A stretch of 64,000 nucleotides of DNA from Auriscalpium vulgare (lineage: Eukaryota > Basidiomycota > Agaricomycetes > Russulales > Auriscalpiaceae), in contig JAHBBC010000003.1 of NCBI GenBank assembly GCA_019915015.1, forward strand, positions 1,240,001 through 1,304,000. The letters run 5' to 3'. Shown in pieces: positions 1-14,322 of the stretch (within the stretch, counting starts at the first letter, position 1; the number at the start of each line of letters is the position of its first letter). Made by a program: the position numbers and the translations under genes. A model generated the notes under the pieces. The model did no database searches and had not been told where the DNA came from. It saw only the letters and a program-made list of their open reading frames with translations.

Positions 1-1622
1 GCGGCCGAACTATTCCGACAGTGAAATTCAAATCGATCCCGATGGAAAGGTCAGAGCAGGCAGTGTGCCAGCCCTTGTTGAGCGTCTAACTGCTCACGAG
101 CATTCCGGTAAGCGCGTGGACGTGCTTCACGAGGTGTGCCTGACTGACATTTGCGTAGATACCTCGTTCACAAAGACATTCCTGCTCACGTACAAGTCGT
201 TCACCGACCTTGACACGCTGTACGGTCTGCTCGTACAGCGATTTTGGATCAAGCCTCCAGAGTCTTTGAAACAGTCGGAACTCGATGAATGGACGAGGCT
301 CAAGCAGCATATCATCCGCATGCGGTTCGTCAACCCTTAGCGTCATACTGGATGAATTACTCATAGCTCTGATATTTAGGGTTTTGAATACCTTCAAGAC
401 GATGATCACGGATGACGATGCACTGGACAAAGAGGATATGTACATTCTCGATCAAATGAAGGAGATGGTCTCTAGCCCAGAAGTAATACACCTTGCCGCG
501 GCGAAGCAGCTCTTGGTGTTGATCGAGCGTGCAGTAAATACGCTACTCGGTCTAGATATTCACAAGCTGATGGTCTGTTTTCAGGAAAAGGGTGATAATG
601 CGAAGGCCAAGACCACTATTTCTCTGGAAGCGCAGCCTCCTCCGATCATACCTAGACCTTCAAAGAAGCTTAAATTATTGGAGTTCGACCCTTTGGAGGT
701 TGCGCGACAACTCACAACCATCGAATGTCAACTCTTGATGAAGATCAAGCCTTCCGAATGCCTGCAGCGGTCACGCGAAGTAAGGGTGGGAGAAAGTCCC
801 GACAACATCGCGGCCATCATCGAGACAACCAATAAAGTGCGTGTTTAAGTCTCTTTTGAGCTGCAAGGGCTGACCTCGGCGTCTCGACGTCTCAGATCGC
901 ACATTGGGTTGCTGACACTGTGCTGAGCAAGGAAGATTCGAGAAAGCGCGCGTTGATTGTCAAACAGTTCATCAGCGTTGCCGACGTAAGCATCAGAAAG
1001 CCTGTACACGATGGAAAACACTCAGCCCTCTTAAATCTATACAGCGCTGTCGCGACATGCATAATTTCTCAAGCATGATTGCCATCGTCTCGGGCCTGAA
1101 TTCCCCTCCGATCCGACGATTGAAACGCACCTGGGAACAGATTAACCAGAAGTATATGAACGTGCTGAGCACTTGCGAGATGACCATCGACTCTAACAAG
1201 AACTTCAGCAATTATCGCTCGCTTCTTCAGAGAATTACCCCTCCCTGTGTTCCATTTTTTGGTATGCGTTCTCCCGGATCGTGACTCTCGGTCATTGACT
1301 GACGTTGCATACAGGCCTTTACCTCACCACACTCACTTTCATTCAAGACGGGGCTCCCAATAATGTAGCCGGCGGTCTCGTCAATTTCCGCAAGCGGCAA
1401 AAGGCGGCCGAGGTCATCGAGGAAATTCAAAAATGGCAGTCCAAGCCATTTAATTTCGCGAAAGTTGACACCATCTACGATTACATCCTGGACTGCCTCG
1501 CCAAATTCAACGACATTCCAGACGTTAGCGACCTGTTCTGGAACCTCAGTTTGGAGCGCGAGCCGCGCGAACGGGAGGATGAGAAGATGGCCCGGCTGCT
1601 ACAAGAAACAGGATTCTTATGA
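1..1622 (+). CDS. Ras guanine-nucleotide exchange factor (Cdc25/Ste6-like), 5' truncated
   Basis: This is the C-terminal part of an exchange factor that loads GTP onto Ras, acting at the inner membrane face upstream of cAMP/PKA or MAPK signalling. The visible reading starts in a RasGEF_N domain (bases 2 to about 330, with a GSVPALVERLT start and FLLTYKSF motif). After an intron the catalytic RasGEF domain follows, from about base 680 (FDPLEVARQLT) to 1540. It includes NFSSMIAIVSGLNSPPIRRLKRTW, split here by nothing and typical of the family, and FFGLYLTTLTFIQDG across a short intron. The protein ends EDEKMARLLQETGFL with a stop at 1620-1622. At least three short introns are needed. Upstream domains such as SH3 lie outside the window. 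The family call is firm; whether it is the Cdc25 or the Ste6 paralogue is not decidable here. Confidence 0.93.
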
Positions 1623-1928
1623 TATCTACCAGCATCCTCTTTTATTTGTTTCTTCACTCTTTTCTTATCATGGTACCAAGGATATGTATTACTTTATACT
1701 CACAGTCGTCGTTCCAGCTTTATATGTATCAGCTGTATTACTTAACTACGAAGTCGTGCTCATGCTGGCGCTATGGGCAGCCTGTAAAGCTTTTTTTTTC
1801 GAATGAGGGCTGCGCGCCTGTGACTACAGGTCGTGGCCACATGGTGACCACAGGGACAAACAACGTGGCGGCGTCTGTATTTTTCTTGTGCCATTCACCC
1901 TGCACCACACTACGCACGACTGTTCTCA
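1623..1928. other. intergenic, Ras GEF to DAD1
   Basis: This stretch is AT-richer than the flanking exons and holds the 3' end of the Ras GEF and the promoter of DAD1. No conserved reading frame or repeat is seen. Confidence 0.5.
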
Positions 1929-2264
1929 ATGTCGAAGGCAGACGACGAGCGGTCATACTTTGAGCGCGAGAGAGACAGGCTCGCTGGAGAAACGACCGCG
2001 GTCAGTGGTCAAACCGATCAAGTAGCCACCCGGTTGTTCATCGTCCTGCAGGGTTTCGAGGAATTACTGTCTGCATCCAACATCCTCAACCGGAAGCTGG
2101 AAGAAGTCTTGGGGATGACGAAGGAATACGAGACGATCGCCGCTCTATGGGGTAGCTTTCATGAGCTGATGAGGGGACAGAAGGCGTCGGAAGACCAGCA
2201 GCCTGGCCTGCCGGGTACTGGAGGACACGTTGTATCGTCGTCGAGGCATCCTGGAGAATCATGA
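1929..2264 (+). CDS. DAD1: DASH complex subunit Dad1
   Basis: Dad1 is a small subunit of the DASH/Dam1 complex, the fungal ring that couples kinetochores to spindle microtubules. The 111-residue single-exon frame opens with FERERDRLAGE, then a helical core LLSASNILNRKLEEVLGMTKEYE and a WGSFHELM motif. These match the order and spacing of Dad1 (charged N-terminal helix, NLNVLNRKLEE-like centre, LW..FH close). The last 30 residues are Gly/Ser/His-rich and not conserved. The ATG is the first one after the promoter and gives the expected N-terminus. It lies head-to-tail behind the Ras GEF and converges on PKC1. Confidence 0.88.
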   Translation: MSKADDERSYFERERDRLAGETTAVSGQTDQVATRLFIVLQGFEELLSASNILNRKLEEVLGMTKEYETIAALWGSFHELMRGQKASEDQQPGLPGTGGHVVSSSRHPGES

Positions 2265-2425
2265 CATTAAATTATGCTGGTCCAGGGACATAGACTGCAA
2301 ACATTCGTTATGTTTCTTTATGTAATTGTAGCAGGTATCCAATACAGGGCAATCGTAAGCGTTGTAGACGTAGACACGAGGAAACAGATGCAATCGCAAC
2401 CCAAGGTTGCAGAAATAACCGAACT

Positions 2426-6234
<3,809 letters not shown>

Positions 6235-6466
6235 GGCTGGTAGAGCCGCAGAGGCGGTGAGGTGGTCGAGGGGAGGTCGAGAGGGAGGAAATGGGAGAGC
6301 GATGAGTGAACTCTGGAGGTGCTGATCTGTGTGCTCTTGATTGCGCAGACCACTGCTCACATCGGTTACCTAATCTGCCAGTGCCTCAGCCGCTGGTACG
6401 ACAAGTACTATACAGTACTTGTACAGGACTTACATAGACTTACATGCACTGCATCTTCCCCGCATC

Positions 6467-8236
6467 ATGCCCTCCCTCTCCCACACGTCCCTCATACGCG
6501 TCCACCGCAACCACTCTCCTCTCGTCGTCGCCGTCACCCATGTCCTTCAGCTGGACGCGTCCGACCACCCTGTACTGCATCTCGACGCGCCTCTCGTGCA
6601 CCCCGTCCTTCTCCACGTCCTCAACAGCCCCGTCCTCTCCTTTGCGGGCATCGTCAATGGCGTGCCCGTACTACCCGGCCAGGTCATGCACTCTGCTGTG
6701 CTACAGCATGTTCTCGGCTGTCTTGCCGAAGTTTGTCTTGCGCACACGACAGTTTCCCCGGCCCATCTGACCACCGTCCCGCTGCCCAGAATGCTAGTCA
6801 GCTTGGTCTCGGCCATGTCTCAGATCCATACGTTGACCCCATCACCGATCTTCCCAGTGGTAAGCCCAGTTGCACAGCATTCGGCGCGTCCACAATAACA
6901 CCACGCTGTCTCCAGTCTCCCTTGCGCCCTCTCTCGCCCGGCCATCGACGCTCACGTCTCGAGTGTGTCTGCGCTCTATTCACCTAAAGTTCATCTGGGA
7001 TCCCGACATACTGACAGGTGAGCATATATTTGCGGGTCTGTATATTCACCTCGCACATGCCGCTCGCCCAGACTCGCCGCTGTTTTCGACCCGTTTGCTC
7101 TTGCCCCTCCGATCGGTACTTGATGAAATCGGAGAGACTTTCATCTGCGAGCACATGGATAAGTCAGTCGCGCCCCTCTCGTAACTTAACCGTGAACTCA
7201 TGCTGGTCAGCCGCTATCCATTCATATTCGGAGTTGCGCGCAAGGTGTCAAGTGTAGTGTCCATACCCTGTTATGATCTGCTCACACCACCTTTAGAACT
7301 TCGAGATAGAGTCGCAATTTTTTCCAGCGCTCGCACAGTCCTTGCAAGGCGTTGTGAAGCGCTCTGCGACTCCTTGCTTCCAACGTCGGGGCAGCCGATT
7401 GCTCAGGGTGAGCGCCGCAGACGGCTTCGCATATTCGCTCATGATGAAGTGCACCTTTGCTTCTAGGACATCCACAGGAAGGTTTCAATGTATCGCAGCG
7501 CGTCGGATGCCGATCTGAACTCATCCCGTCATCTTGGCTCGACGCAAGTCTCCGATGGATCCGTTCTTAGCACAGCCTTGGGTATCATATTCAGAAATGG
7601 CGTACACCCTTCGCGCTCCAAGGTAGTAATCCTGTTGTGACTCGGACCGCAGCACCTCAGCATACTGATTGACATTTTCTGTTTCGGGTAGGCGACTCGG
7701 ATCAAATTGAAACACGTTTACGGCGACGACGACGTCGTCATAGCTGAACCTTCTCTGTCTCCCGCAGGCGAGGCATTTGCAGCTGATGAATTGTTTTGGG
7801 ACGATCATGCACCCCGCAAACCGACGAATCTGTCACCACCGGCTACCTCTATGACTCTGACCTACGAGTCTCAAAACTCGGAGACCTCGGTCAACGCGCT
7901 CGAAGACGATCCCTTCTTGCTCGATTGGACCTCTGATATACTCCTTGCTGAGCAAGAGGACCACTGCTCTTTCTACAGCCCTTGCTATTCTCCACGCCTG
8001 CTGTCGCCTGAGTCTTCCCTTTCCTCGTCCGTACAGACGTACGATGAACACGTCAGTGATCTTTTAGGTTTCTTGTTGGCGTGCTCACTCGAGTCGTATA
8101 TAGTCTACCCATGAGACTGAGCCTGTCACGACGGTCGATGTCGACGCCGACCATTGGCTGCTCAAGGACGATCGTGACTACTCGGAAACCGACTATCTTG
8201 ACATGGATGACTGCGATGACTCTCGGCCGTTCTGAT
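6467..8236 (+). CDS. Unrecognised multi-exon protein with acidic C-terminus
   Basis: I do not recognise this protein. A consistent chain of exons can be read. A first exon from ATG 6467 to about 6855 is strongly C/G-biased at third positions and has alternating hydrophobic residues (PLVVAVTHVLQLD, VLPGQVMHSAVLQHVLG). Small exons follow that read WDPDILTDSPLFSTRLLLP, VLDEIGETFICEHMDNRYP, FIFGVARKNFEIESQFFP, LAQSLQGVVKR, and DIHRKVSMYRSASDADLNS. Exons after about 7000 join in phase through GT-AG introns of 50-70 bp. The C-terminal third is polar and acidic and ends LDMDDCDDSRPF. The junction between the first exon and the WDPD exon is the weakest point. It is divergent from PKC1, with 232 bp between the two start codons. 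Confidence 0.5.
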
Positions 8237-8757
8237 AGCCCTCGTCAGACTGCAGCGTGAGTGTTCTTGTGTGGACAGTGCGCTGTATGTCGGCTTGGTC
8301 TTTTATTAACAAGGATAGTCCTAAGCGATTCAATCTCGAGCGCGACGTCGTGGAACATCGGCACCTGACCACAAGGGATGCTGGAAGGACGAGGGGCCGC
8401 GTGGAGATATCCTGGACGAAGTAGGGCGCAAAGCGGAGTGGAGGATATTATGACCATGTTGGAGGCTTTCACCCTCTTCTCTGTTGTCGTGAGATACGGT
8501 TGAGCTCTGAGCTCATAGACTATAAATGACCGAGCCTGGGCCAGCCGAGTCGGGGCCATAAAATTGAAAGTCAGAAGCTCCGGTTGAAAGGAGTGGCACG
8601 CGAGGTCTTGGAGTAGGACTACAATCGATTTATAGCACCATCAGTTACGCCCCATCGTCAACGTCTCAGCAACGCTCTCTGCATCCGTCTCTCATCCGCA
8701 AAGCCTCAGCGCTTTCCTCGCTCCTCCTCTCCGACTCCTTCCAGAACACGCGTCGCC
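8237..8757. other. intergenic, upstream of IGO1
   Basis: The stretch holds the 3' end of the unrecognised gene and the promoter and leader of the endosulfine gene. Open frames on the minus strand here lack introns, motifs or codon bias and look accidental. Confidence 0.5.
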
Positions 8758-9394
8758 ATGATGAACCCGGCACGGCTGAAGAAGATCGACATCAGCGTAT
8801 GTACACATCGTGGCACTCCTACCGTTGCCCTTTGCAACTTCCGACCTCTTTATCCTCCGGGTCGTCGTCCGACACTTTCTGACATCCTCTCCGTACACAG
8901 AAATTGACTGAGGAGGAGCAGAAGCTCTTCCGGCTCTACGGCAAGCTTCCCACCCACAAGAATGTCCTCACCAAAATGCAGAAGGTGCGTCGCATGCCCT
9001 CGTTGCACTTCCTTCATCGAACTTTTTATTCGGCTTGTGCAGGATCGCAAGTACTTTGATTCTGGTGATTACGCTCTTTCCAAAGCCGGCGTTGCTCCGC
9101 AGACTGTGGTAGGCACTGCGATCCCTAACCCAGAGAAGTACGTCGTTCGCCTAGCGTTTCCGCCTCGTGTTGTTAACATTGGGTTTGATCAGCATCCCTC
9201 ATGCATCATCTCCCCCGGGTAACAACAATAACCATGGACTCTCAATCTCGCCCAATAACACGGCGACAAGTCCCGTGAGGGAGAGCTCCCTCGCGCATGC
9301 GGAACCTTTTAGGGACGCCGACCCTGCCGCCCTAGTTGACCCTGCCGTCCAGCCGGCACCAGTCGAGCCGGCCGAAATCACCCCGGAGGAGTGA
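8758..9394 (+). CDS. IGO1: Endosulfine/ARPP-19 family protein (Igo1-like PP2A-B55 inhibitor)
   Basis: Endosulfines are small proteins that, once phosphorylated by a Greatwall/Rim15 kinase, inhibit PP2A-B55. In yeast this controls quiescence entry and mRNA stability. Four exons are read: 8758-8796, 8901-8984, 9043-9137 and 9193-9394. They give MMNPARLKKIDIS, KLTEEEQKLFRLYGKLP, then the invariant KYFDSGDYAL core with the phosphorylated Ser, and AIPNPENIPH across the last junction. The tail is Pro/Ala/Glu-rich (PAVQPAPVEPAEITPEE). All junctions are GT-AG and in phase. Two adjacent ATGs are possible starts; the first is given. A role in nutrient signalling fits the presence of Ras GEF upstream, but proximity alone is not evidence for a link. 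Confidence 0.93.
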
Positions 9395-10534
9395 TCGCGC
9401 TTCTCACTCTCCTGTCCTTCGCTCGCATCCCCCTCGCACCACTGTTCGACCCTGCTATTGCTACCTACATTACTGCATCTCACAACCAGTCCTTATCGCG
9501 TGCCTCCGCCCGTCATTCTCATACAATAGCCTACTTATTCCTCGCATCCCCGAGCACCCGCGTGTCTTGCATCGACGATCGACGCTCGACGAAGACGGCT
9601 GATGCTCGACTTCGCCCCAGGCTACCCCGTTCGTCCCTGCCTGCGACCCGTTCGTGATATTTCGAAGCATCGAGCCCTTCGTATCTGCTCACCTTTGTAC
9701 AACTATATGCAGTTCTCTGGTCTCAATCTTGCGACTGGATTGTATTTAATCGATCACGTGCCCCAATCAAAGCGGAGGATGTGGACATCATTACCCGAAC
9801 GTCGAAAGCCCTATTCTGCTGCTGGAAGTGCTGCTGTTGGTATATTTTCTCGTCGTGGGGAACGTGCCTGCGCCGTGGGGCTAGGCATGGCTCGTCCAGG
9901 GGTACGCTTCGAAGCCCACGAGTTCTCTTCCGTGCAACCACAAGTCAACTTGCGGTACATAACCGAGTCGGCGGACGCCGCTCATACAGCGAGTACACCA
10001 TGCGGTCTGGTGATGTCATGACAGTGCAACGGGAAGTTCACGTCCTGCCAAGAAATGGTACCAGGCCCTAGCCCTTCATGTGAGCCATCCGTCTTCTCTT
10101 TCCCGCGTTGTCGACGTCAGTTCATATATTGATCCTACCTATTCAACTGTAGGTCACTCGGCAGAGCTGGCTGTCGGTTGGTACCAGTGAACGTTTGAAC
10201 TGTCATCTTTTACGTTGCCACAGAACTTGCCGTCTTCACGACGGCGAGAGGTGGCCGTGCAGCGCGTGGTCCACATTTCGCATCGTCCTGACTTTGCGGC
10301 GCGCCCGTCCGGCCAAAACGCTTCTTTGAGGTCGCGAAGCCACCTTGACGCAGCTGGAGCGGTATTAGAGGAGTCGGCTGGAGAGGTCCTTGCGTTCCGG
10401 TTCCTAGTTTCTGTTCTGAGACGTGAAATTGAAACACAAGTGACGCTTAAAAGGCCTTGCACTTTGCTCGCACTTCATCAAACTCTCGCAGTCACTCTTT
10501 ACTCCGCAGTGGACGCGCATATAACCCGAACGAC
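9395..10534. other. 1.1-kb stretch with no supported gene
   Basis: This contains the IGO1 3' region and the upstream region of the hydrophobin-like gene. Several open frames of 60-140 codons exist on both strands. None shows a conserved motif, coherent introns or a sensible start, so I call no gene. A lineage-specific short gene or non-coding RNA cannot be excluded. Confidence 0.45.
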
Positions 10535-10952
10535 ATGATGCTCAGCGTCGCAGGAATGTCTGCCATCTTACTCGCCCTCGTCACTCGCACCGTGGCAGAC
10601 GCCTGTCCTGCCTCGCAGCCGAACCACCTGTGCTGTCGATCCCTCGCGCCCTTTAGCGCCAACTCCTACGTATGGACCAACATCTGCGGCATCACTGGTG
10701 TGGATCCCAGTACGGAAACTGCGTCGTTCTGCTCAGAATTGTCTCCTTGGTAGGTCTCTCATAAGTATTGGCCCCTATAGCTCTGTACTCATGAATCATA
10801 GCCCGGAAGGTGTCATTGCAGCGTGCTGCCAGACTCTTGACTGTGAGAGATCTCTCGTTGATCTTTGGGTGCCACGCTGACCCAGGTGCACAGCTTGCTC
10901 TCCGGGAGTAGATGGGCCAGTTGGTATCAACTGCACTCAGGTGGAGAATTGA
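10535..10952 (+). CDS. Hydrophobin-like secreted Cys-rich protein
   Basis: This encodes a small secreted protein of the hydrophobin type. Hydrophobins coat fungal aerial surfaces by self-assembly at air-water interfaces. Three exons (10535-10749, 10802-10842, 10894-10952) join in phase. A signal peptide (MMLSVAGMSAILLALVTRTVADA) is followed by the mature chain CPASQPNHLCCRS. The Cys order is C, CC, C, C, C, CC, C, C, which gives ten cysteines with two CC doublets. The classical hydrophobin pattern has eight. The SLAPFSANSYVW-ICG segment is close to that of basidiomycete hydrophobin-like proteins. The extra pair (FCSELSPC) makes class assignment uncertain. A TATA-like ATATAA lies just before the start. 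Confidence 0.72.
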
Positions 10953-11462
10953 ATGACGAGTAATAGTACCGTCCAATACCCGGAGAAGTCCTAGTCGAGG
11001 TGTCCAAAAGCAGAGTGGAATGTGGTTTGTAGAAACAGTCGATCGACGACGCGTCTGACTTTGAGAGGACGCGTTTTGATCACGGGATGCTAGTACTTAG
11101 ATCTGCCCTTGGTTACTGGACGTGAGCGCAGAAACGCTGTTCCTTGTGAATATATTTTGAATGTCTCTGAGTTACAAGTATTGTCTTCAATGCATATTTA
11201 TCTACCTCCTACAAAACGCTAAGAGTCTACTATCGGCCTCTAAGGTGTTCGCGCCCGCTTTATTTGTGCGTGTTTACCGCGCGCTTATTTGGTTTTTGCC
11301 AACGGCCAGCCTCCAGAACGCGTCGCGCACAGACAAGACGGCAGGCAACACCCACCAGACGTCAGCCGACATCTTCAGACCAGCATCTCAACTCGCGGCA
11401 TGCGGTTTGTCCGTTACTTGCCTCCAAATACGCATCCGTCTGACCTGTATTGCAGCTAACTT
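10953..11462. other. intergenic, hydrophobin-like gene to PPR-like gene
   Basis: No convincing gene, repeat or RNA is seen. It carries the 3' end of the hydrophobin-like gene and the promoter of the following long single-exon gene. Confidence 0.45.
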
Positions 11463-13862
11463 ATGTTGATTTGTCGCATCCGACTCCGACGAGGTCAACT
11501 ATTCACACATGCCTTCCAGCTGCGCAGGTCTCTCTCAGACATCCCCCCTCATCCACCCGTCAAAAATGATCCTGCATCCGTCGTCGTCCGCGAGCTCCCC
11601 CCTCACCAGGAGCCTCGGTTACCTCCGCCCAACCCGCCACGACCACGACCGTCTCTTCCGTCACCTCACTTGTCCGCCTTCATCGAGCGCGTCCCTCACG
11701 ACGGTGGCCACGGAACGCATCTTCTCGGCTCAGACCATGAAGAGGAGGCGCAGGCGGGTGCCGAGGGACACGCGTCATCGCTTCGTCTGCAGGAGCTCTA
11801 TTCTCAACTGCAAGCAGGACATGACAAGACCACCGCGATGGTCACGTCCGCAGACGTTAAGCGAATTGCTGCACGCGCCAGGAGGAAGGGACATGCGGTG
11901 GTACTGGATAATCTCGCAAGAAACGTTCTGGTTAGCCAGACTAAGCCGCTGCGCTTCCAGAGCGTCCTCATCCTCTTGATTGCAAAGAACCTGCCAATGC
12001 TCACCTCTCACACCATTGCATCTCTTCTTCTGGCTATCTCTGACCCTTCGGGCCTCTCACTCTCACCTCTCCGAGCGGCGTGGATCGCTACGACCATCCT
12101 GCATGACTTACGCGGGTCCCTAACGGACGAGATTCTCACAGCACTCATTACCCTCCTCTCCAACATACTATCTTCACCCTCACGACCCTCATCTGCTTGG
12201 AAGCCGGAGGCCCTAGTGTGGTCGGCATTTGAACTCACCCTTCATCTGTCGGTGTCCGGCAGAAGGGAATCCGCATTACAGCTCTTCCAACTCCTAATCG
12301 ATACCCAGTACATCCCACCCGAAGCCATACAGAGCGTAGATCTCTCCTCGAAGAACTTTCGCCTAATAGTCGCCCTCACTTTCATACGGTCGTGCCTCCA
12401 CTGGAATTGGCGTTCCCGGGCATCCACCATTCTAAGGGACTACATAATTCCACTGCCCACCCTTGATCTCTCGACCGTCGAAGTGTGCACAGAGGTTCTT
12501 TACGCCCTCGCGGACTTTCCTTCGGTTGAAGATCTCGGCCTCTCTGTTAGTCTCATCAAGTCGCTGGCAAGCCGGACAGACCCGGTGTTCGTTCCGGATG
12601 GGCTTATTCGCCAGCTGTACGAGACAGCCCTGCGATTGGAGGAGCCTTCGACGGCTGGCCATTTCTATTCCTTTGCTCGTTCGGAAGCTATCCGCTCGAA
12701 ACACGAGTACCCACCGCCCAATGGCCCTGCCCTGCCATGGCTTCTCCGCCACTTTGCCGTCGACGGTGTTTACTTGCGGCTCGCGCGGGCCTTGGTCATG
12801 CACGTGGTAGCGAGGGGCGAGGCAATACCGCCGACCGACCGTGCCCCTTTCATCACCGTTACCGCCGAGCTGGGGTTTGCGACGCAGGCGCGGAAATTGT
12901 GGGAACGCTATTCCGCAGGCAGGCACAGGCTGCTCGTTGTCGGAAACGGGGCGCTAGTGGTCCGGATGTGCAGTCTGTTTGCGAATGTCGTCAAGCGGGA
13001 GGAGCTCAAGGCGGAGAAGGACCGCGTTGCTGCTGGAGATGGCGAGGCTGCGGACTACGACGGCGCGTCTAGCTCTGAGAAGCGCCTGGCCGATTACTCC
13101 GAGTTCTCGAGCAACGTACTCGAGCAATATCACAATGCCAAGGAACCTATCGCTCGAGCATCGCGCGAAGATCTGAACGCCCTCGCACGCGCCAATTTCA
13201 TCCTGGGAAACATGACGTCTGGCTTTGCGGCTCTCCGAGTGCTAATTGACCGACATGAAATCCCCGACGCGCACGATGTTAACGTAGCGCTGTCTGCCGT
13301 GGCGCAGTACAGTGCCAGCGCAGCACTGGAGATGATGGAGAGGATGACGACACAAGGGCCTCCGCCGGACAGCGTCACGCTCGGGACGGTCATCCACCAC
13401 GCCGGGGTGCAACGAGATGCGGAGACGATCCAGCGGGCCCTCGCGCTCGCGAAACGCCTGGCGAAACACGCGACGGTGAAGACGGTGGTGAGCATGATCC
13501 GCGCCAGCGTCCGGCTGAGCGGCGACGACAAGGAGGCGGTGCGGGCGAACCTGATGCAGGCGCTGCCCATCGTGGCGGCCAACGCGCACCGAGGAGGACT
13601 GGGGAGCCCGCGGCTGGGGTATTTCTGCGCGGAGGAGGCGCTGGGTGCGGGGGACGCGGTGCTGGCGTTTCGGTTCTGGCAGCTGGTGGTGAAGTCGCGG
13701 ACGGAATGGTACAGTCCGCAGCAGGCGGGGCAGCGGGGGCGGATTGCGTCGGGGCTTCGCCGGATGTGCGCGGCGGGGGAGGCGAGCGTGGGGGAGACGC
13801 GGAGGCTGTTGCGGGAACTGAAGGAAGACGGGGGGGGATCCGATAAGTTAGAGTTGGTGTAG
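11463..13862 (+). CDS. Helical-repeat (PPR-like) protein, probably mitochondrial
   Basis: A single uninterrupted frame of 799 codons. The N-terminus is Arg-rich and lacks acidic residues (MLICRIRLRRGQLFTHAFQLRRSLS), as in mitochondrial presequences. A Pro-rich spacer follows. The rest is almost entirely predicted amphipathic helix with Leu/Ala-rich pairs, for example VNVALSAVAQYSASAALEMM and RMTTQGPPPDSVTLGTVIHHAG. The latter resembles the A-helix/B-helix pattern of pentatricopeptide repeats (P..D.VT.. .I). PPR proteins bind organellar RNA and act in processing or translation. The family call is by pattern only, with no invariant motif. The first ATG of the frame is used. The transposon lies only 81 bp past its stop codon. 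Confidence 0.72.
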   Translation: MLICRIRLRRGQLFTHAFQLRRSLSDIPPHPPVKNDPASVVVRELPPHQEPRLPPPNPPRPRPSLPSPHLSAFIERVPHDGGHGTHLLGSDHEEEAQAGAEGHASSLRLQELYSQLQAGHDKTTAMVTSADVKRIAARARRKGHAVVLDNLARNVLVSQTKPLRFQSVLILLIAKNLPMLTSHTIASLLLAISDPSGLSLSPLRAAWIATTILHDLRGSLTDEILTALITLLSNILSSPSRPSSAWKPEALVWSAFELTLHLSVSGRRESALQLFQLLIDTQYIPPEAIQSVDLSSKNFRLIVALTFIRSCLHWNWRSRASTILRDYIIPLPTLDLSTVEVCTEVLYALADFPSVEDLGLSVSLIKSLASRTDPVFVPDGLIRQLYETALRLEEPSTAGHFYSFARSEAIRSKHEYPPPNGPALPWLLRHFAVDGVYLRLARALVMHVVARGEAIPPTDRAPFITVTAELGFATQARKLWERYSAGRHRLLVVGNGALVVRMCSLFANVVKREELKAEKDRVAAGDGEAADYDGASSSEKRLADYSEFSSNVLEQYHNAKEPIARASREDLNALARANFILGNMTSGFAALRVLIDRHEIPDAHDVNVALSAVAQYSASAALEMMERMTTQGPPPDSVTLGTVIHHAGVQRDAETIQRALALAKRLAKHATVKTVVSMIRASVRLSGDDKEAVRANLMQALPIVAANAHRGGLGSPRLGYFCAEEALGAGDAVLAFRFWQLVVKSRTEWYSPQQAGQRGRIASGLRRMCAAGEASVGETRRLLRELKEDGGGSDKLELV

Positions 13863-13916
13863 CCAGTTGCTGTGGGGAATCTGATGGCGGGGACGGGACC
13901 GAGCGCGCAGGGGGCA

Positions 13917-13942
13917 CGTGGGCGGGGGGGCGGGGGCGGGGG
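13917..13942 (+). repeat. G-tract with quadruplex potential at the transposon insertion site
   Basis: The plus strand carries runs of G7, G5 and G5 separated by single C residues just before the left end of the transposon. Four G-runs in close order could form a quadruplex. The last run is part of the 8-bp target duplication. Confidence 0.6.
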
Positions 13943-13943
13943 T
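13936..13943 (+). repeat. Target-site duplication, left copy
   Basis: The octamer GCGGGGGT sits directly before the left terminal repeat and recurs exactly after the right one at 19264-19271. An 8-bp duplication is the hallmark of hAT transposition. Confidence 0.88.
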
Positions 13944-14054
13944 TAGTGTTGCGGGAAAAACCTCTGGCCAGTATCCCCCCGGTAAGGTACCGGTGGCGCT
14001 CCTAGCCGGGGAGGTATCAAACCGGTACCGTACCAGGGAAATAGTCACGTGATG
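13944..14054 (+). repeat. Left terminal inverted repeat of the hAT element
   Basis: The outer 20 bp match the right end with one mismatch. Further in, similarity is patchy, but both ends share GGTACCGG motifs and finish with the same CACGTGATG block (left 14046-14054; right, inverted, about 19131-19139). Confidence 0.82.
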
Positions 14055-14322
14055 TTTAGTTCCCACGCAGTAGCAGCTCGATTTTCGCGTACACACGAGG
14101 ATTTGGAATGGTTTCAATGCATCAGATGAAGATTTAGCAGTGTATGTATCCATAGCCAAATTGCCAGAGCTTAGCCGTAGGTGCCCCGACCTGTACGAAT
14201 TCGCTGCTGCCTGCTACACAAGTGTCATGATTTGTCAGCAGACGCGGCTTTTGCAAGGCTGCCGCAGCACTCGAGCGTACATTGTAACAACGCGTACAAT
14301 ACATACTGAAACCTCGGGAGGC

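Noticed and set aside
7521..7808. Minus-strand frame reading QDYYLGARRVYAISEYD
   Set aside because: The plus strand has phased exons with better splice signals across the same bases.
9602..10071. Overlapping plus-strand frames of 96-139 codons
   Set aside because: No codon bias, conserved motif or introns, and frames overlap one another.
10154..10462. Minus-strand frame of 102 codons with Trp/Cys-containing tail
   Set aside because: No recognisable family, no supporting splice sites, and it lies in the upstream region of the hydrophobin-like gene.
13390..13917. Long minus-strand Pro/Ser-rich frame over the PPR-like gene end
   Set aside because: Shadow of the GC-rich plus-strand coding sequence.
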